Positions 1 to 8,640 of a stretch of 64,000 nucleotides of DNA are shown one piece after another; the first letter of the stretch is position 1; the number at the start of each line of letters is the position of its first letter. The stretch is from positions 77,234 through 141,233 of the forward strand of contig DAOSEK010000002.1 of assembly GCA_035363095.1 (NCBI GenBank), read 5' to 3'. Origin of the DNA: DAOSEK01 sp035363095. GTDB lineage: Archaea > Nanobdellota > Nanobdellia > Woesearchaeales > UBA119. The notes below the pieces were generated by a model. It ran no database searches. It was not told the origin of the DNA and worked only from the letters and a program-made list of their open reading frames with translations. The position numbers were made by a program, and so were the translations under genes.

Positions 1-62
1 AGATAAAAGACAGTCTTTCTCCTATAAATTTATAATCTAAAAGATTTTACCCTCATCTAAAA

Positions 63-497
63 ATGACAAAATCAAAACAATTAACAAATCTGCAAGCTCC
101 TTTAGAATATGAAATGCTCTTGTTAGGAGATGGTCCTTATACCTCAGGGGTATTTGGCTTTAACATATTCTATAATCAAAAAGACAAAAGCAAACTTAAA
201 AAAGTAGTTTCAAGACTTTTAGAACTTGCTGGTCAATCAAGCTATTATAGCGAGATTGAAAAGATAATAAATTCAAATGAAAGCACTTATGTATCGCCTA
301 TGTCGTTTAGATATGGAATATATTATGGAATATATGTTGGAAAGCCCAGCATATTCAATTTTACAGCACACGCTTATACCCTTTTAGGGGATTTTAGTGT
401 ATATCAATCTCAAATATTGCCATTAATAAAGGCACTTGAAAAAGAAGACCTAATCACTAAAAAAACCTACCCTCTAGAAAACATTTTAGAGCTTTAA
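63..497 (+). CDS. hypothetical protein, 144 aa
   Basis: I do not recognise this protein. It has no signal peptide and no clear membrane helix. It contains a Tyr/Gly-rich stretch around residues 79-93 and an acidic C-terminus. A TATA-like segment (TATAAATTTATAA, about 25-37) lies roughly 26-35 nt before the ATG, which fits the leaderless pattern seen at many genes in this window and supports the start. It is convergent with the broken hsdS/bro gene that ends at 507. Being real coding sequence is likely from length and promoter position; the function is unknown. Confidence 0.6.
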   Translation: MTKSKQLTNLQAPLEYEMLLLGDGPYTSGVFGFNIFYNQKDKSKLKKVVSRLLELAGQSSYYSEIEKIINSNESTYVSPMSFRYGIYYGIYVGKPSIFNFTAHAYTLLGDFSVYQSQILPLIKALEKEDLITKKTYPLENILEL

Positions 498-506
498 AAA
501 TCCAAA

Positions 507-1085
507 TTATTTTTTTTCTTCCATTGAAGTTCTCTTTTCTGGTAGCAAATTATTGTTTGTTATAACAACTGATTTGCCAGTTTGTTTCTCTATATCTTTT
601 CTTGCATTTCCCGCAATGTTTCCGCCTTTTCTCGCAATTTCTTGACTTTCTTCAAATTCTTTAGGGTCTTCATTAATAGATATCTCTTTTGTAGCAGCCT
701 CTGCAAGCATATTCAAAACCAGCTCCATATTGCTCATATTATCTCTTAGATTCTCTTTCCTAAGATTTTTGAGTCTTTTATAGTTTTTAACATTTAATCC
801 TGACCACGCATTGGTAATTTCGTCTGTGAGGATAGCAAAATCCTCTTTTTTTTCAATTCCTACTCTTTTCCAGTCATCGGTTACATAACCATTTACCTGA
901 GTTAGATTATCTGTTATTTTATGAGCACTTAAATCAGAAACTCGAACAAAAGGATTTTTACCATTGGCAAAATATTTTTTATCTTGTGGTGCTGAAGAGC
1001 CTGCATAAACTCTTGCAACCGTTTCTAATTCTACCCACTTCCACCCTTCAGGCAACTTCTCCTTTAAAACTAATTCTTATTTCAT
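507..1085 (-). pseudogene. broken hsdS N-terminus fused in frame to a BRO/DinD-like C-terminus
   Basis: The first ~55 residues (LPEGWKWVELETVARVYAG, then FVRVSDLS) look like the N-terminal target-recognition segment of a type I restriction specificity subunit (HsdS). From about residue 58 the sequence becomes the conserved C-terminal part of BRO/DinD-like prophage antirepressors: TDDWKRVGI, FAILTDEITNAWSG, KKENLRDN-like, LNMLAEA and GGNIAGNARK. Both parents are incomplete. The ATG at 1083-1085 overlaps the TGA of the HEPN gene (ATGA) and reads Met-Lys then TAA (1077-1079), after which the HsdS frame runs open. So the ancestral start is killed by a nonsense codon, and an open frame restarts only at TTG 1055. 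This is best read as a recombination scar of a type I RM locus that once carried a BRO gene. An expressed chimera from TTG cannot be excluded. Confidence 0.75.
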
Positions 1086-1558
1086 TGTTCTTCTAACAAT
1101 CTTTTAATTGTTTTGGCAAATTTCCTTGCATTATTTATTGATTCTTCTGCTTTTGGAATGTTTGCTTCTGATTTTATATGATAAGTAAAGTTTCCTCTTT
1201 TTCTTTTTTCATCAAAAAAGATCTTTAATAATGCTTCTGCTTTTTCAGCTTCAGCATCATAAATTTTTAATAATTCTTTATCTATCTTGCCAGATTCAAC
1301 CAGTTTTTTAAATTCATCATAGGTTTTTTTATGTTCTTCTGGAGGAGAAGTTTTTATTTTATTAAATAATAAATACGCTTTCGCAGAATAAAATATGGAA
1401 TAATAACTTTCAGATATTACCTCATTAAAGAAAGTTTTATCTAATGCAATTCCAAGCATATTTTTTAATTCATTCTTAATGGAGATATCAAAATTAGCTT
1501 TTGCCAAAACAAGATTATTTTCTGCTCTAATAAGATAAATTTTCCATTCTGAAGCCAT
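1082..1558 (-). CDS. HEPN-domain toxin (predicted RNase)
   Basis: This 158-aa all-helical protein matches the HEPN fold found in HEPN/MNT toxin-antitoxin pairs. The helix SESYYSIFYSAKAYL (about residues 49-63) is the usual SxYYxxFxxA segment. R121 and H127 form an RX5H motif of the RX4-6H type that is the RNase active site in HEPN toxins. The gene overlaps the upstream MNT antitoxin by 32 nt, so the two are translationally coupled. Its stop overlaps the ATG of the former hsdS. Family function (mRNA or tRNA cleavage, held inactive by the MNT partner) is known; its activity here is inferred. Confidence 0.85.
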   Translation of the reverse strand: MASEWKIYLIRAENNLVLAKANFDISIKNELKNMLGIALDKTFFNEVISESYYSIFYSAKAYLLFNKIKTSPPEEHKKTYDEFKKLVESGKIDKELLKIYDAEAEKAEALLKIFFDEKRKRGNFTYHIKSEANIPKAEESINNARKFAKTIKRLLEEQ

Positions 1559-2150
1559 TTGAAATTGCCTCCTTTACAATTAAATAATACCTATCCGAAT
1601 TTCTAAATATTAGACGATTTTTAAAAACTTCTTTTCCAAAATCCGGTTCTTTAGATAATAACATTTTCTTAAAATCATCATAACTAAAAGCAACAACATG
1701 AACTTCAGGAGTAAAAAGCATTGTTTGATTTTCCATTAGTTTTTGCTTTTGAACAACATCATCTTTTGTTATTATTACAAGATCTAAATCAGATTTTTTT
1801 GTTTGCGTGCCTTTTGCATAGCTTCCTGTAACAATGAGTATATCATCTAAAAAAGAATCAAATTCAAGAATCTTGTCTATATTGGGTATTTTTCTTTTAA
1901 ATGCTTCTTCTTTTTCTATAAAACTTAAAATAGATATTGTTTCTTTGCTTAAATGTATTTCACAAATGCTCGAAGGACCTAATTTTTTTATCATAATAAT
2001 ATTTTCCTTTTCAAGTTCTTTTACTGCATTAAATATTTTTGGGTATGGTTTTTTTAAGTTAAGAGATATTTCTCTAATGCTTGAATTTAAGAAAAGATTT
2101 TTTCTATAATAATTCAAAATTTCAATTTTATTTTTTGTGATTTTTACCAT
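1527..2150 (-). CDS. MNT nucleotidyltransferase antitoxin with N-terminal winged helix
   Basis: Residues 1-70 look like a winged HTH. Residues 105-127 carry the minimal nucleotidyltransferase signature VTGSYAKGTQTKKSDLDLVI, with G109-S110 and the metal-binding D121 and D123. A third acidic position is likely in the strand PEVHVVAF. MNT proteins paired with HEPN toxins neutralise them, in studied systems by adenylylating the toxin. The gene comes first and overlaps the HEPN gene by 32 nt. The added wHTH suggests it also binds DNA, and two palindromes lie just upstream of its start (see 2154-2198). Confidence 0.85.
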   Translation of the reverse strand: MVKITKNKIEILNYYRKNLFLNSSIREISLNLKKPYPKIFNAVKELEKENIIMIKKLGPSSICEIHLSKETISILSFIEKEEAFKRKIPNIDKILEFDSFLDDILIVTGSYAKGTQTKKSDLDLVIITKDDVVQKQKLMENQTMLFTPEVHVVAFSYDDFKKMLLSKEPDFGKEVFKNRLIFRNSDRYYLIVKEAISNGFRMENLSY

Positions 2151-2153
2151 ATT

Positions 2154-2198
2154 ATACCCTTTTAGGTATTATATTATACCCAATAAGGTATATAAACC
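2154..2198 (-). promoter_or_regulatory. promoter and twin operator of the HEPN/MNT operon
   Basis: Two palindromes of the form ATACC-N6-GGTAT occur at 2154-2169 and 2176-2191, exactly 22 bp apart, i.e. two helical turns on the same DNA face. The second overlaps a TATA-like box on the minus strand (GGTTTATATA, 2189-2198). The antitoxin ATG is at 2150. The arrangement is typical of an autoregulated toxin-antitoxin promoter, with the wHTH of the MNT protein as the obvious candidate binder (inference). Confidence 0.65.
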
Positions 2199-2249
2199 TT
2201 TCGTTTAAGCAACGAGTAAACCCTGAAATAAAAAAAAAACAAAAAACCA

Positions 2250-2648
2250 CTAATTCTTCTTGGCCTTTAACAAATCCCTAATCTCAGTTAAAAGCACTTC
2301 CTCTTTTGGTGGTGCACTAGGCTTTGCTTCTTCCTTTTTCTTAAGAGAATTAATCCCTTTAATAAGCATAAAGATCGCAAAGGCAATTATCACAAAATCA
2401 ATAATTACATTCAAAAAGGCACCATACCTAATAGCAACCTCTGCTGTATCAACTGTCGCTTCCTTTAAAATAATTCTAAGCTCCTTAAAATCAACCCCGC
2501 CAAGCAAAAGCCCGATAGGTGGCATGATTACATCGGTTACAAGTGATGAAATCACCTTGCCAATAGCCCCACCAATAATCACGGCAACAGCTAGGTCTAT
2601 CACATTACCCTTAACGGCAAATTCCTTAAATTCCTTTATGAGTCCCAT
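2250..2648 (-). CDS. mscL: large-conductance mechanosensitive channel MscL
   Basis: A 132-aa protein with the full MscL architecture: N-terminal amphipathic helix (GLIKEFKEFAVKGNVIDLAV), TM1 with the pore motif AVAVIIGGAIGKVISSLV, a short extracellular loop, TM2 (FVIIAFAIFMLIKGIN) and a C-terminal cytoplasmic helix (LLTEIRDLL). It releases solutes on hypo-osmotic shock. Length is normal for the family. The ATG is preceded by a G-run (GGGGG at 2655-2659) that may serve as a weak Shine-Dalgarno sequence. It is divergent from the DUF2207 gene. Confidence 0.97.
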   Translation of the reverse strand: MGLIKEFKEFAVKGNVIDLAVAVIIGGAIGKVISSLVTDVIMPPIGLLLGGVDFKELRIILKEATVDTAEVAIRYGAFLNVIIDFVIIAFAIFMLIKGINSLKKKEEAKPSAPPKEEVLLTEIRDLLKAKKN

Positions 2649-2762
2649 GTTAAAACCCCCTTTTTTAATAACCTAAGAGATCTGGAGTTTAATTATTTTT
2701 CTACTAAGCGCCAAACAAATTCCATTAGCTTTAAATATAAAATAATCAAAAGAGCACCTATA

Positions 2763-4583
2763 ATGGGCGTATCCATCAAAGTTCAAAGCAAGTTAGGCAT
2801 CGTAGTGTTTGTCTTAATATTCTTCTTACCAGTATCGCTTGGGATTATAATAAACCTAACAGATAGAGCGCAAAGGGATTACTCGCTGGAAAAAGCAGAT
2901 ATTAACATTCTGCTAAATCCTGATGGCTCTGCATACATTGAAGAGGTAATAAACTACAGATTCAAGGGTTGTTACAAAGAAGTATACAGAGTTCCAAAAC
3001 TATCTTCTTCAGTTAATGACCCATATTATCTTAAAAGTATATCTGGTTATTGTGAACCTGAATGCGAGATTCAAAACAGAGGTTATGAATTTGCAGGTGT
3101 ATACAATAGTATATGTGATACAGATGTTTCTTTTCATGTAAATATGGATGTAACAAACACAATAAGTAAAGGCGAAGACCTAACCCAATTCCACTATAAA
3201 GTTTGGGGCATAGAATGGGAAAAGCCCTTAAAAGAATTGAACTCAAGAATTACATTCCCCGAAAACGTAGTAATCACAGAGGTTTTTTTCAATCCTTACG
3301 GGATAGTTAAGGATTACAAAATAGATAAAAACAAAATCTCATTTAACGCAGAAAACCTAAAAGATTTTCTTGAGATTCGAGTTGTTATGACAAAGGATTC
3401 CTTTGCCTTTGAAGAAAACCACAATTACACAAGAGAACTTGTGCTTAAAGAACAAGAGAAATATGAAAAAAACTATATTCTTTTTCAAAATGTCTTAATG
3501 ATAGGTTTTCCTTTGATAATAATACTTCTAGTTGCTTTTACTTATTTTCTATACCAAAAATACGGCAAAGAACTCGGAAAAATCAGCAAGTACTACTACG
3601 AAAGAGAGCCTTATGAGGGCCTTAAACCATACCAGGCAAATTTCATCGCACATAGTAGCGTTGGAAAACTAATTGGTAGAGTAGACTCCGATGCAATCCT
3701 TGCCACACTTTTAGACCTTGTAAGAAGAAAGCACATAGCAATAGATAGCACAAAGATCCCAAAACTGCCCATACCCTTCATAAACAGATTCATAAAAAAT
3801 CCTATTCAGTTCACATTCAAAGAGGTACGTAAGGATGGATTATCCGAGCCAGAAAAACTAGTTTATAACTTCTTCAAGGGGTTTGCGACTAACGGGGTTT
3901 TGCTCTGGAATGATTTTGAATACGAAATTCGCTCTACAACTAATGCAAAAAAGCTTGCTAGGTTCGCCGAAAAATTTGAAAAGGAAATAAAAAAGGAAAT
4001 GGAGCCAAAAAAATACTTTGACAACAAAGGGCACAAGATCTTTTTAGGGATTTGCTTCCTTGTAATGGCCCTCTCATTTGTTCTAATCGGAAGTAGCTTA
4101 AATTTCTTATCAACAGAACTAAAACAACTCTATCCTTACCTAAACTATCTTATCCCTCTAGCAGCAACCACACTAGTAATTAGCATTATTGGGGTTTTAA
4201 TACCAAATCATGTCTTTGGTAGGTTCACAAAAAAAGGATTTGATATCTACAAAAAAACACTTGCATACAAGCGTTTTATAACAAACCTCACATACCTAAA
4301 AAAGTATCCCCCGCAATCCATTGTTATCTGGGAAGAGCATTTGATCTTTGCAACAGCTTTAGGAGTCGCCGAAACGGTCTCAAAAAAGCTAAGGCTTGTA
4401 GTTCCAGATATGTTTGAAAGTGATTTAAGTTCCTTAGGATCAGTTTACAAAGCAGGCTTTATTTCAAGATTTAGTAGTACGTATTACTCTGTAACGAATA
4501 GCTCCTCATCAAGCAGTGGAGGTGGAAGCTTTGGTGGAGGAGCAGCAGGTGGCGGTGGTGGTGGCGGTGGTGGCGCCCGATAA
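2763..4583 (+). CDS. DUF2207 family membrane protein
   Basis: This 606-aa protein has the layout of DUF2207 proteins: signal/TM segment at residues 10-30, an extracellular beta-rich domain beginning DINILLNPDGSAYIEEVINYRF, a TM around 240-262, a cytoplasmic region, two further TM helices around 425-480, and a Ser/Gly tail ending in a run of Gly. The function of the family is not established. A TATA-like box (CTTTAAATATAA, ~2731-2742) is centred 26 nt before the ATG, so the transcript is probably leaderless and the start is well supported. Confidence 0.9.
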   Translation: MGVSIKVQSKLGIVVFVLIFFLPVSLGIIINLTDRAQRDYSLEKADINILLNPDGSAYIEEVINYRFKGCYKEVYRVPKLSSSVNDPYYLKSISGYCEPECEIQNRGYEFAGVYNSICDTDVSFHVNMDVTNTISKGEDLTQFHYKVWGIEWEKPLKELNSRITFPENVVITEVFFNPYGIVKDYKIDKNKISFNAENLKDFLEIRVVMTKDSFAFEENHNYTRELVLKEQEKYEKNYILFQNVLMIGFPLIIILLVAFTYFLYQKYGKELGKISKYYYEREPYEGLKPYQANFIAHSSVGKLIGRVDSDAILATLLDLVRRKHIAIDSTKIPKLPIPFINRFIKNPIQFTFKEVRKDGLSEPEKLVYNFFKGFATNGVLLWNDFEYEIRSTTNAKKLARFAEKFEKEIKKEMEPKKYFDNKGHKIFLGICFLVMALSFVLIGSSLNFLSTELKQLYPYLNYLIPLAATTLVISIIGVLIPNHVFGRFTKKGFDIYKKTLAYKRFITNLTYLKKYPPQSIVIWEEHLIFATALGVAETVSKKLRLVVPDMFESDLSSLGSVYKAGFISRFSSTYYSVTNSSSSSSGGGSFGGGAAGGGGGGGGGAR

Positions 4584-4681
4584 AGATTAGGTTTGCGAGG
4601 ATTTAAAACCCCGATCTAGGCCCCGAAAAAGACCCAATGCTAGCCAAGTTACACCTACAAGCCCTTAAAGAAAAAAAATAA

Positions 4682-5674
4682 CTAAGCCTTATACGAGTTT
4701 CTCACGGGTGCAAGTATCTTTCTTAGATAGTTCCCAACACTTGCCTTAAGATCCATTGGATGAACCTGTTTCTCCTTAAAAGCGCATTCAAGCTCTTCAT
4801 AAGACTTAAACAGCACATTTCCCCCAAACTTCTCAGCTCTTTGAATCAAAAACTCATTCACTCTAGGAAAAACAATCAGCCTTGCAATCTGAAGTATTGG
4901 ATTATCCTCTAAAACTCCTTCAGGGCAATAAGCCTTATTAATCTTTTTTACAATAGAATCATCATCATCTCTAATAGAAATAAAAGACTCCTTTTCTGAT
5001 GAACTCATCTTACTTCCAGGTCCCTTAAGCGAAGAAATGAGCGGGGTATGAACAAAAACAGGCACCTTATACCCAATCTTTTCCAAAATCTCAACAGCAA
5101 GCATATGAATCTTTCTTTGCTCAATACCTGCTTCAACAATATCAACTCCAAGATGCTTAATATCCACAACCTGCATAATAGGGTATATCACCTGAGAAAC
5201 CTTAGCATTATCAATATCCCTTGCAACCTGTTGCATACTCCTAAGAGCCCTATTAAGCGTACTCATAACAGCAATTCGCATCATATCATCAACATACTCC
5301 ACTCTTCTTTGAAAAGAGCTCCCAACAACAAACTCAGCGCCCTTAAGTCCTGCGGCCTCAAACCCTGCTTGCCATTGCTTAACCTGATTAGCCATATAAT
5401 CCCAATCTCCCTTTTGGTTAAGCCATCCATGCCAATCCGCCAAAAGCACCTTCACTTGGCATCCAGCATCCTTAAGCTCAATAAGCTTTCCAATAGTAAC
5501 AAAATGACCCAAATGAATCTCTCCTGAAGGCTCATATCCACAATAACAAACAGGGCTTTTCTTCTCATCAAAAAGCTCTTTTAAACTATCTTTATTAATA
5601 ACCTCCTGAGTATTTCTTACAATAAGTCTTTCTTTCTCCTCAAACCCCATAACCCTTGATTCTTTAGTTTCCAT
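4682..5674 (-). CDS. tyrS: tyrosyl-tRNA synthetase, archaeal type
   Basis: Class I synthetase charging tRNA-Tyr. The HIGH-like motif sits in YEPSGEIHLGHF, the KMSKS motif in GSKMSSSEK, and VIYPIMQVVDIKHLGVD matches the tyrosine pocket of archaeal TyrRS. The 330-aa length matches archaeal enzymes, which lack the bacterial S4 domain. An AT-rich box (~5707-5720 on the minus strand) would place transcription start near 5685, so translation probably begins at ATG 5674 or 5683. A longer open frame reaching 5848 is not supported because it would run across this promoter and the divergent promoter. Confidence 0.95.
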   Translation of the reverse strand: METKESRVMGFEEKERLIVRNTQEVINKDSLKELFDEKKSPVCYCGYEPSGEIHLGHFVTIGKLIELKDAGCQVKVLLADWHGWLNQKGDWDYMANQVKQWQAGFEAAGLKGAEFVVGSSFQRRVEYVDDMMRIAVMSTLNRALRSMQQVARDIDNAKVSQVIYPIMQVVDIKHLGVDIVEAGIEQRKIHMLAVEILEKIGYKVPVFVHTPLISSLKGPGSKMSSSEKESFISIRDDDDSIVKKINKAYCPEGVLEDNPILQIARLIVFPRVNEFLIQRAEKFGGNVLFKSYEELECAFKEKQVHPMDLKASVGNYLRKILAPVRNSYKA

Positions 5675-5861
5675 AACAATCATCAAAGAACAAGAACACA
5701 ATACAATATTTATTAAAGTTTCTATATCCAATAATAAAAAATCTAAACAAATAAAAAAATAAACAAATAATCTGCAAGACTCTGCAAGAATCTGCAAGAT
5801 GCCAATATACTGGATTTTAGAAATAATTATAAACAACCAAACAAACAATCTACAAACAAAA

Positions 5862-7190
5862 ATGAAAATTGCAGTATTTTCAGACGCATTTCACCCCCAA
5901 ATTAGCGGTGTAACAACCTTTGTATTAAACATGGCCAACTACTTAGCTAGGGATGGTCATGAGATAAGGATATATGCACCAAAATTCCCAAACTCTTCTT
6001 TTGATGATTCTGCACTCCCAAAAAATATCTCAATATACCGAGCGCTCTCATTTAAAGTAATCACTGACCCAAATATGAGAATAAGCATCCCTAACATAAT
6101 AAAACTCTCAAATGATTTTACAAAATTTAACCCTGATGTAGTACATATTCACACCCCACTAACACTTGGAATACTAGGACTTACAATTGCAAAATCTAAA
6201 AGAAAGCCAATAGTTGGAACATATCATACATATATCCCTGATTTTACATGTTATGTATCACCCATCGCGTTCTTCAAATCACTCACTAAAGCACTATTTA
6301 CAAAATTCAGAAAAAAAGATCCAAAAACCGCAAAACAATTCTTAAACAAATGGATGAAACTAAAACTTTTTGAGAAAAAAATTAAATCTATCAAAAATGA
6401 AAAACATAAAAAAGAAAAGAAAAAAAGGCTTGTTTGGTCAATCACAAAAAGCCATTACAAACACTTTAACATTCTTACAACCCCTTCAAAGGTTTTAGTT
6501 GATGAACTAAAAAAACATAAAATCAACAAAAACATAATCTTTCTAAGCAATGGAATAGAGCTTGATCTATTCAAGAACTGCTCTTCAAAAAAATCCTTTA
6601 AAAACGATCAGCCAATAACACTAATACATGTTGGAAGGATCGCCCCGGAGAAAAAAGTTGATATAATCTTAAAAGCCCTAAAGATTCTAATAGACCAAAA
6701 ATATAACGTTAAACTAATAATTGCCGGATTTGGTGTATCCGTTGATGACATGCAAAAACTTTCAAAAGAACTAGGTATAGAAAAATATGTTCAATTCACT
6801 GGAAAAATCCCAAGAGAAAATCTACCTGAATACTACTCAAAAGCAGATATATTCATAACCGCAAGTCCAATAGAAACTCAAGGAATAGTAGTCCTTGAAG
6901 CAATGTCTTGTGCAATACCAGTAGTTGGAGTAAAAAAACTTGCTTTAAATGAACTTATAAAAGAAGGATATAATGGCGTTTTAGCAGAACCTGATGACCC
7001 AAAGGATTTAGCAAACCAATGCATAAAACTCATGAGATTAACACCTTCAGAATACAAAAAATATTCTAACAACGCACTTGAAAGCGTAAAAGAACATGAC
7101 ATCAAAAACAGCATGAAACGCCTTGAAGAAATCTATCAAATGGCAATCTCAAACAAAAAAATCTCCAAGGCAAAGTCATTATACTACTAA
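5862..7190 (+). CDS. GT4-family glycosyltransferase
   Basis: Retaining GT-B fold transferase. The N-terminus KIAVFSDAFHPQISGVTTFV is the acceptor-side Rossmann start of family 4. The donor domain contains HVGRIAPEKKVDIILKAL and the sugar-nucleotide motif ETQGIVVLEAMSCAIPVVG (EX7E). The family includes diacylglycerol glucosyltransferases, so membrane glycolipid or lipoglycan synthesis is plausible, but the substrate cannot be read from sequence. I place the start at 5862, not the upstream ATG at 5799, because a TATA-like box (AATTATAAAC, 5825-5834) lies ~30 nt before it and because the family motif begins right there. Confidence 0.92.
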   Translation: MKIAVFSDAFHPQISGVTTFVLNMANYLARDGHEIRIYAPKFPNSSFDDSALPKNISIYRALSFKVITDPNMRISIPNIIKLSNDFTKFNPDVVHIHTPLTLGILGLTIAKSKRKPIVGTYHTYIPDFTCYVSPIAFFKSLTKALFTKFRKKDPKTAKQFLNKWMKLKLFEKKIKSIKNEKHKKEKKKRLVWSITKSHYKHFNILTTPSKVLVDELKKHKINKNIIFLSNGIELDLFKNCSSKKSFKNDQPITLIHVGRIAPEKKVDIILKALKILIDQKYNVKLIIAGFGVSVDDMQKLSKELGIEKYVQFTGKIPRENLPEYYSKADIFITASPIETQGIVVLEAMSCAIPVVGVKKLALNELIKEGYNGVLAEPDDPKDLANQCIKLMRLTPSEYKKYSNNALESVKEHDIKNSMKRLEEIYQMAISNKKISKAKSLYY

Positions 7191-7203
7191 AATATCCTTT
7201 ATT

Positions 7204-7791
7204 CTAATCCTTTAAAAAATCACAAGAATTTAGATACATTATCCTATTAACGTTTTCTCTAAAAGATATCCTTGTAAGCGAACAATTAGAGATGCTAAAT
7301 CTCTTAGCTGATTCAATAACCTCTAAACCAAGTATCTTAGAAACAATTGCTTTAGCAACAAAAGAATGTGTAATAAAAAGCACCTTTTTATTTGAATTAA
7401 TCCCAATTTTCTCTAAGAGTAACTCAATTCTTTCATAAAGCTGAGTAATACTCTCGCCATTATTAGGCACCCAATCCAAACTAGGGATATTAATTGAGCC
7501 CCATTCAGGGATATTTTCTCCAGCTTTAATTAAATCACCTCTATTGTATTCTCTTAAACACTCTGTAAACTCAAATGGTATCTTTAATCCTTGGGCAATC
7601 TTTTCACAAGCATACACGCATCTTGGCGAATCACTTGAATAAACCTTACCAATCTTTTCCTTCCTAAGCCTTCTTATTAGGTAGGTCAGCTCAATTTTTC
7701 CTTCCTTAGAAATATTTCCATCCTGATGAGACTGTATAATTCTCTTTTTGTTCTCTTCAGTAAGAGGGTGCCTTGTAATAAATAATTCCAT
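7204..7791 (-). CDS. histidine phosphatase superfamily protein
   Basis: A 195-aa phosphoglycerate-mutase-like phosphatase. The catalytic motif is LFITRHPLTEENKKRIIQ, with RHP instead of the usual RHG. The second histidine lies in FITHSFVAKAIV. Acidic and arginine residues in YSSDSPRCVYACEKIA and ECLREYNRGD fit the phosphate pocket. The ATG at 7791 is preferred over the upstream TTG. It is convergent with the glycosyltransferase. The substrate is unknown. Confidence 0.88.
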   Translation of the reverse strand: MELFITRHPLTEENKKRIIQSHQDGNISKEGKIELTYLIRRLRKEKIGKVYSSDSPRCVYACEKIAQGLKIPFEFTECLREYNRGDLIKAGENIPEWGSINIPSLDWVPNNGESITQLYERIELLLEKIGINSNKKVLFITHSFVAKAIVSKILGLEVIESAKRFSISNCSLTRISFRENVNRIMYLNSCDFLKD

Positions 7792-7860
7792 TATCAAAAG
7801 AAACTAACATTATGTTTTTATTACTTTCGATATAACATTTAATGCTCAGAAATACAACAC

Positions 7861-8145
7861 TTACTTATTAATCTCATAAATAACCTTCTCAGAATATTCA
7901 CCCCAAGAATGATTTCCTCTGTCCTTTAAAACCTCTTTAACCCTAAATATCTCAAGTTCTACACCTTTTTTTAAATGATAATAAATTGAGCGCATAGTTA
8001 CCTTAGGGTATTTCAAAATATACTTCTTATAAAGTGAATATCCATCACTTGAGCCATTCTCCTCTAAAATCTCCTTAACATTATCCCTAATCTTGCTTCT
8101 TTCAGGCCTTCCCTTCTTTGCAAACCTTATAATCTCTTCGCTCAT
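7861..8145 (-). CDS. small winged-helix-like protein, 94 aa
   Basis: A short basic protein. Residues 16-75 read like a winged helix: two helices, then a recognition-type segment YPKVTMRSIYYHLKKGVELEIF and a wing VKEVLKDRG. I cannot assign a family. It may be a transcription factor acting locally. It stands alone on the minus strand, followed by the histidine phosphatase. Confidence 0.6.
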   Translation of the reverse strand: MSEEIIRFAKKGRPERSKIRDNVKEILEENGSSDGYSLYKKYILKYPKVTMRSIYYHLKKGVELEIFRVKEVLKDRGNHSWGEYSEKVIYEINK

Positions 8146-8468
8146 GACTATCTATGAAGATTAGTGATTTTAAAAATCTTTGGATTTAGCGATTACTTCT
8201 TTTCTGTTGTTTAATAGTTCAGCCAAAGTAATAGTGAAAAGTAAATAGTGAAATCTAAGAAAAACTCTAATAACAAAATGAGTTATACAAAAAAATCACA
8301 ACGAAATCCATAAGGATTAAAAATATAAACCCACGAAATATCCTTTCAACTTATTAATTGCTTGATCCTAAGATCATACTTTTCAAATCCTTTCATTCTC
8401 AATCGAAAATGAAAAAATCTCTAAAGCAAAAATGCCCATAAGTATCACGCTAGATAATATCGGTTGAT
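8146..8468. other. intergenic, no gene seen
   Basis: About 320 bases between the winged-helix gene and the first repeat copy. I see no open frame with a plausible start and no hairpin comparable to the repeats. The stretch 8380-8460 may be a decayed linker of the repeat family, but similarity is weak. Confidence 0.4.
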
Positions 8469-8600
8469 TAATAGAAAAGCATACCTCTTGTTTCAACATG
8501 AGGACTATGTACGTTTTTTTGTAATCAACAACCTCGCTTTAATACAGCGCATGCTTTTATATTACCAACATACCTCGCCTGTTAGGGCGAGGTTGTTGAT
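8469..8600 (+). repeat. dispersed structured repeat, module A, copy 1
   Basis: Module A consensus has two parts. Part one is a long hairpin: AAAAGCATA pairs with TACGCTTTT, closing CCTCGTG/CACGAGG. Part two starts AATCAACAA and ends TTGTTGATT, enclosing a small CGCT/AGCG stem and a terminal CCTCGCCC-TTTA-GGGCGAGG hairpin. This copy has all parts but a weaker first stem (CCTCTTG/CATGAGG). It lies upstream of kae1, in the same direction, and is followed by two copies of module B. Confidence 0.85.
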
Positions 8601-8640
8601 TTTTCAAGCCAAATTGAGAATAGACGGATTCATGCAAGGA

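Noticed and set aside
5675..5848. N-terminal extension of tyrS to 5848.
   Set aside because: The extension is hydrophobic and unlike TyrRS, and it crosses the tyrS promoter and the promoter of the divergent glycosyltransferase.
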